Positions 62,681 through 64,000 of a DNA stretch of 64,000 bases are shown here, piece after piece. Below the pieces are notes generated by a model. That model searched no databases. It saw nothing but the letters and a program-made list of their open reading frames with translations, and had not been told where the DNA came from. Numbering within the stretch: the first letter of the stretch is position 1; the number at the start of each line of letters is the position of its first letter. A program made the position numbers and the translations under genes. The stretch covers positions 2,412,001 through 2,476,000 of the forward strand of contig JAWNZC010000001.1 in the NCBI GenBank assembly GCA_035771165.1, given 5' to 3'. The DNA is from Paragorgia papillata (lineage: Eukaryota; Cnidaria; Anthozoa; Scleralcyonacea; Coralliidae).

Positions 62681-63497
62681 TTTTAATTATGAAGAAATTC
62701 AAAAGAAATTATTAATGTTTAATCAGGTGTTGTAAGTCGTCGATAAAACGATACAAATTCGCCCTGATTTACATACACTTTCCGATCGATTTTCTCAGTT
62801 TAAAAATGCAGCTTATATCTCAAAGATTGTGGATAAAAATGAATTGGATAAGTCGTATATTTGGCTTGTGTTGTAAATACCCATACAGTTCGGGCGTGCA
62901 TATTGTGTATATTATATGTACATAAAATCAAGAGAGTATACTGAGGTGAGAGAGGGAATGTATAGTAATGGCCTAATGGGTCTACTCCCCTCCCTAATTC
63001 CTTTGAAGTTATTTTAGATCTTGAGATAGCCAATCATCAACCGATACTCATAGCATGCGACACCTATATCGTGATTTTTGCGTGCCGGTTTACACGTTCA
63101 TTTCGGGAAAACAAAATGGCGGGAAAAAATCATAGGAGTGAAGTACGTTTTGTCGAAGAATTGCATCACGAAAAGGTTTTATTAAAGTTTTTACTCAAGA
63201 ATTGACAACAGTCAAGACTCCTCTTGAACGGAAAAGGGTTTTATCTTTTCTGAAATCCTCGTGTAGTAAAAATAACTTAAGAAGAATTAGGATGGGACTA
63301 GACCCATCTCCCCCAGTTGCTTATACCGTATTGACCAATTTTTTGCCCCATTAATTTACATGTAATATACTTCAGGTGGATTGCTTCAAAAACATGAACT
63401 ACATAAAAAGTAAACTTGTTCAACTCTTATATCAATAGTCATTATACTTCTGTGCTACAAATCTAGCTATATATTACTCAATTACATAGCATGTTCT
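62681..63497. other. No gene seen
   Basis: Contains at 62,725-62,845 an inverted copy of the repeat at 51,020. The remainder is AT-rich with no recognised exon; PLBD B exon 4 is not here. Confidence 0.5.
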
Positions 63498-63945
63498 AGG
63501 GATTTTTGGTGAAGGAAAATTCGAGTGTAGAATATATACATTTTAAGACCAAACCGGGACCAGTTGCGAAAAATGCAACTACACAGGCCTTCGGCAGGAA
63601 TTGAACCCACGACCTTGCTATTCTAGTGCAATGCTCTGACCACTGAGCCACGGAGGCCGTTGCCGAGAACTTGATCGCGAGTTCTGTATACATTAAGGTG
63701 GTAAAAGGTTCTGTATACATTAAGGTGGCTTTACCACCTTAATGTATACAGAACTCGCGATCAAGCTCTCGGCAACGGCTTCCGTGGCTCAGTGGTCAGA
63801 GCATTGCACTAGAATCGCAAGGTCGTGGGTTCAATTCCTGCCGGAAGGCCTGTGTAGTTGCATTTTTCGCAACTGGTCCCGGTTTGGTCTTAAAATGTAT
63901 ATATTCTACACTCGAATTTTCCTTCACCCTAAATCCTTAGAACTA
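63498..63945. mobile_element. Head-to-head pair of tRNA-derived SINEs
   Basis: Two near-identical SINE units in opposite orientation meet at about 63,720. Each has CCGTGGCTCAGTGGTCAGAG and GTGGGTTCAATTCCTGCCGG, a body with GCAACTGGTCCCGGTTTGGT and the end CACTCGAATTTTCCTTCACC. The tRNA-like part has a mismatched anticodon stem, so it is not called a tRNA gene. Confidence 0.8.
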
Positions 63946-64000
63946 ACTATATATTAGTGTAATCATTTTGCTTACAGACAACATAATTTTGTTTCATCAG

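Noticed and set aside
63775..63850. tRNA gene
   Set aside because: It folds roughly like a tRNA but the anticodon stem has a mismatch and it is the head of a repeated SINE with body and tail.

Overview
The window looks like nuclear DNA of an early-branching marine animal, most likely a cnidarian and perhaps an anthozoan. The reasons are an AT-rich, intron-rich layout with GT-AG exons, a lysosomal phospholipase B-like gene with a signal peptide, an alpha-kinase gene, 5S-rRNA-derived and tRNA-derived SINEs, Penelope-like remnants, and a very dense load of short palindromic DNA transposons. Species cannot be read from the sequence. There are no prokaryotic operons, rRNA genes or CRISPR arrays.

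The dominant feature is a direct duplication with a start-to-start spacing of about 39.16 kb. Copy A is 1 to about 27.2 kb and copy B is 39,159 to about 62.26 kb. Each copy carries an alpha-kinase gene on the + strand, followed by a phospholipase B-like (PLBD) gene on the - strand, so the two genes converge. The A kinase domain is intact (3034-4044). The B kinase has lost about 493 bp of the catalytic core and is frameshifted. The A PLBD gene can be assembled completely: 11 coding exons, 1680 nt, 559 aa, from an ATG at 38,825 to a stop at 9865, with every splice phase consistent and including a 13-nt microexon. The B PLBD gene is present from exon 5 to the last exon; its exons 1-4 must lie past the window end or be lost.

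In the A PLBD gene the last two exons exist twice, as cassettes 10a-11a and 10b-11b, giving two possible C-termini. In B the 11a exon is deleted. Both cassettes contain a 24-bp minisatellite in the exon 10-11 intron, expanded in one and relict in the other.

The rest is mobile DNA. Because the two copies are so similar, many insertions can be read as filled versus empty sites with clear target duplications. A-only: TTAA elements at 11,440, 14,412 and 17,377, a TA element at 16,439, and an 8-bp-TSD element at 18,876. B-only: a 1389-bp long-arm foldback at 41,587, a 473-bp element at 47,807, a hammerhead-bearing retroelement at 54,959, and a 77-bp hairpin at 55,380. The most unusual family is a roughly 215-222-bp palindromic element with a hammerhead-ribozyme-like core and 14-15-bp target duplications. 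Regions 27-39 kb (introns 1-4 of PLBD A) and 60-64 kb are almost entirely repeats. An uncollapsed-haplotype assembly artefact remains a real alternative explanation for the A/B duplication.
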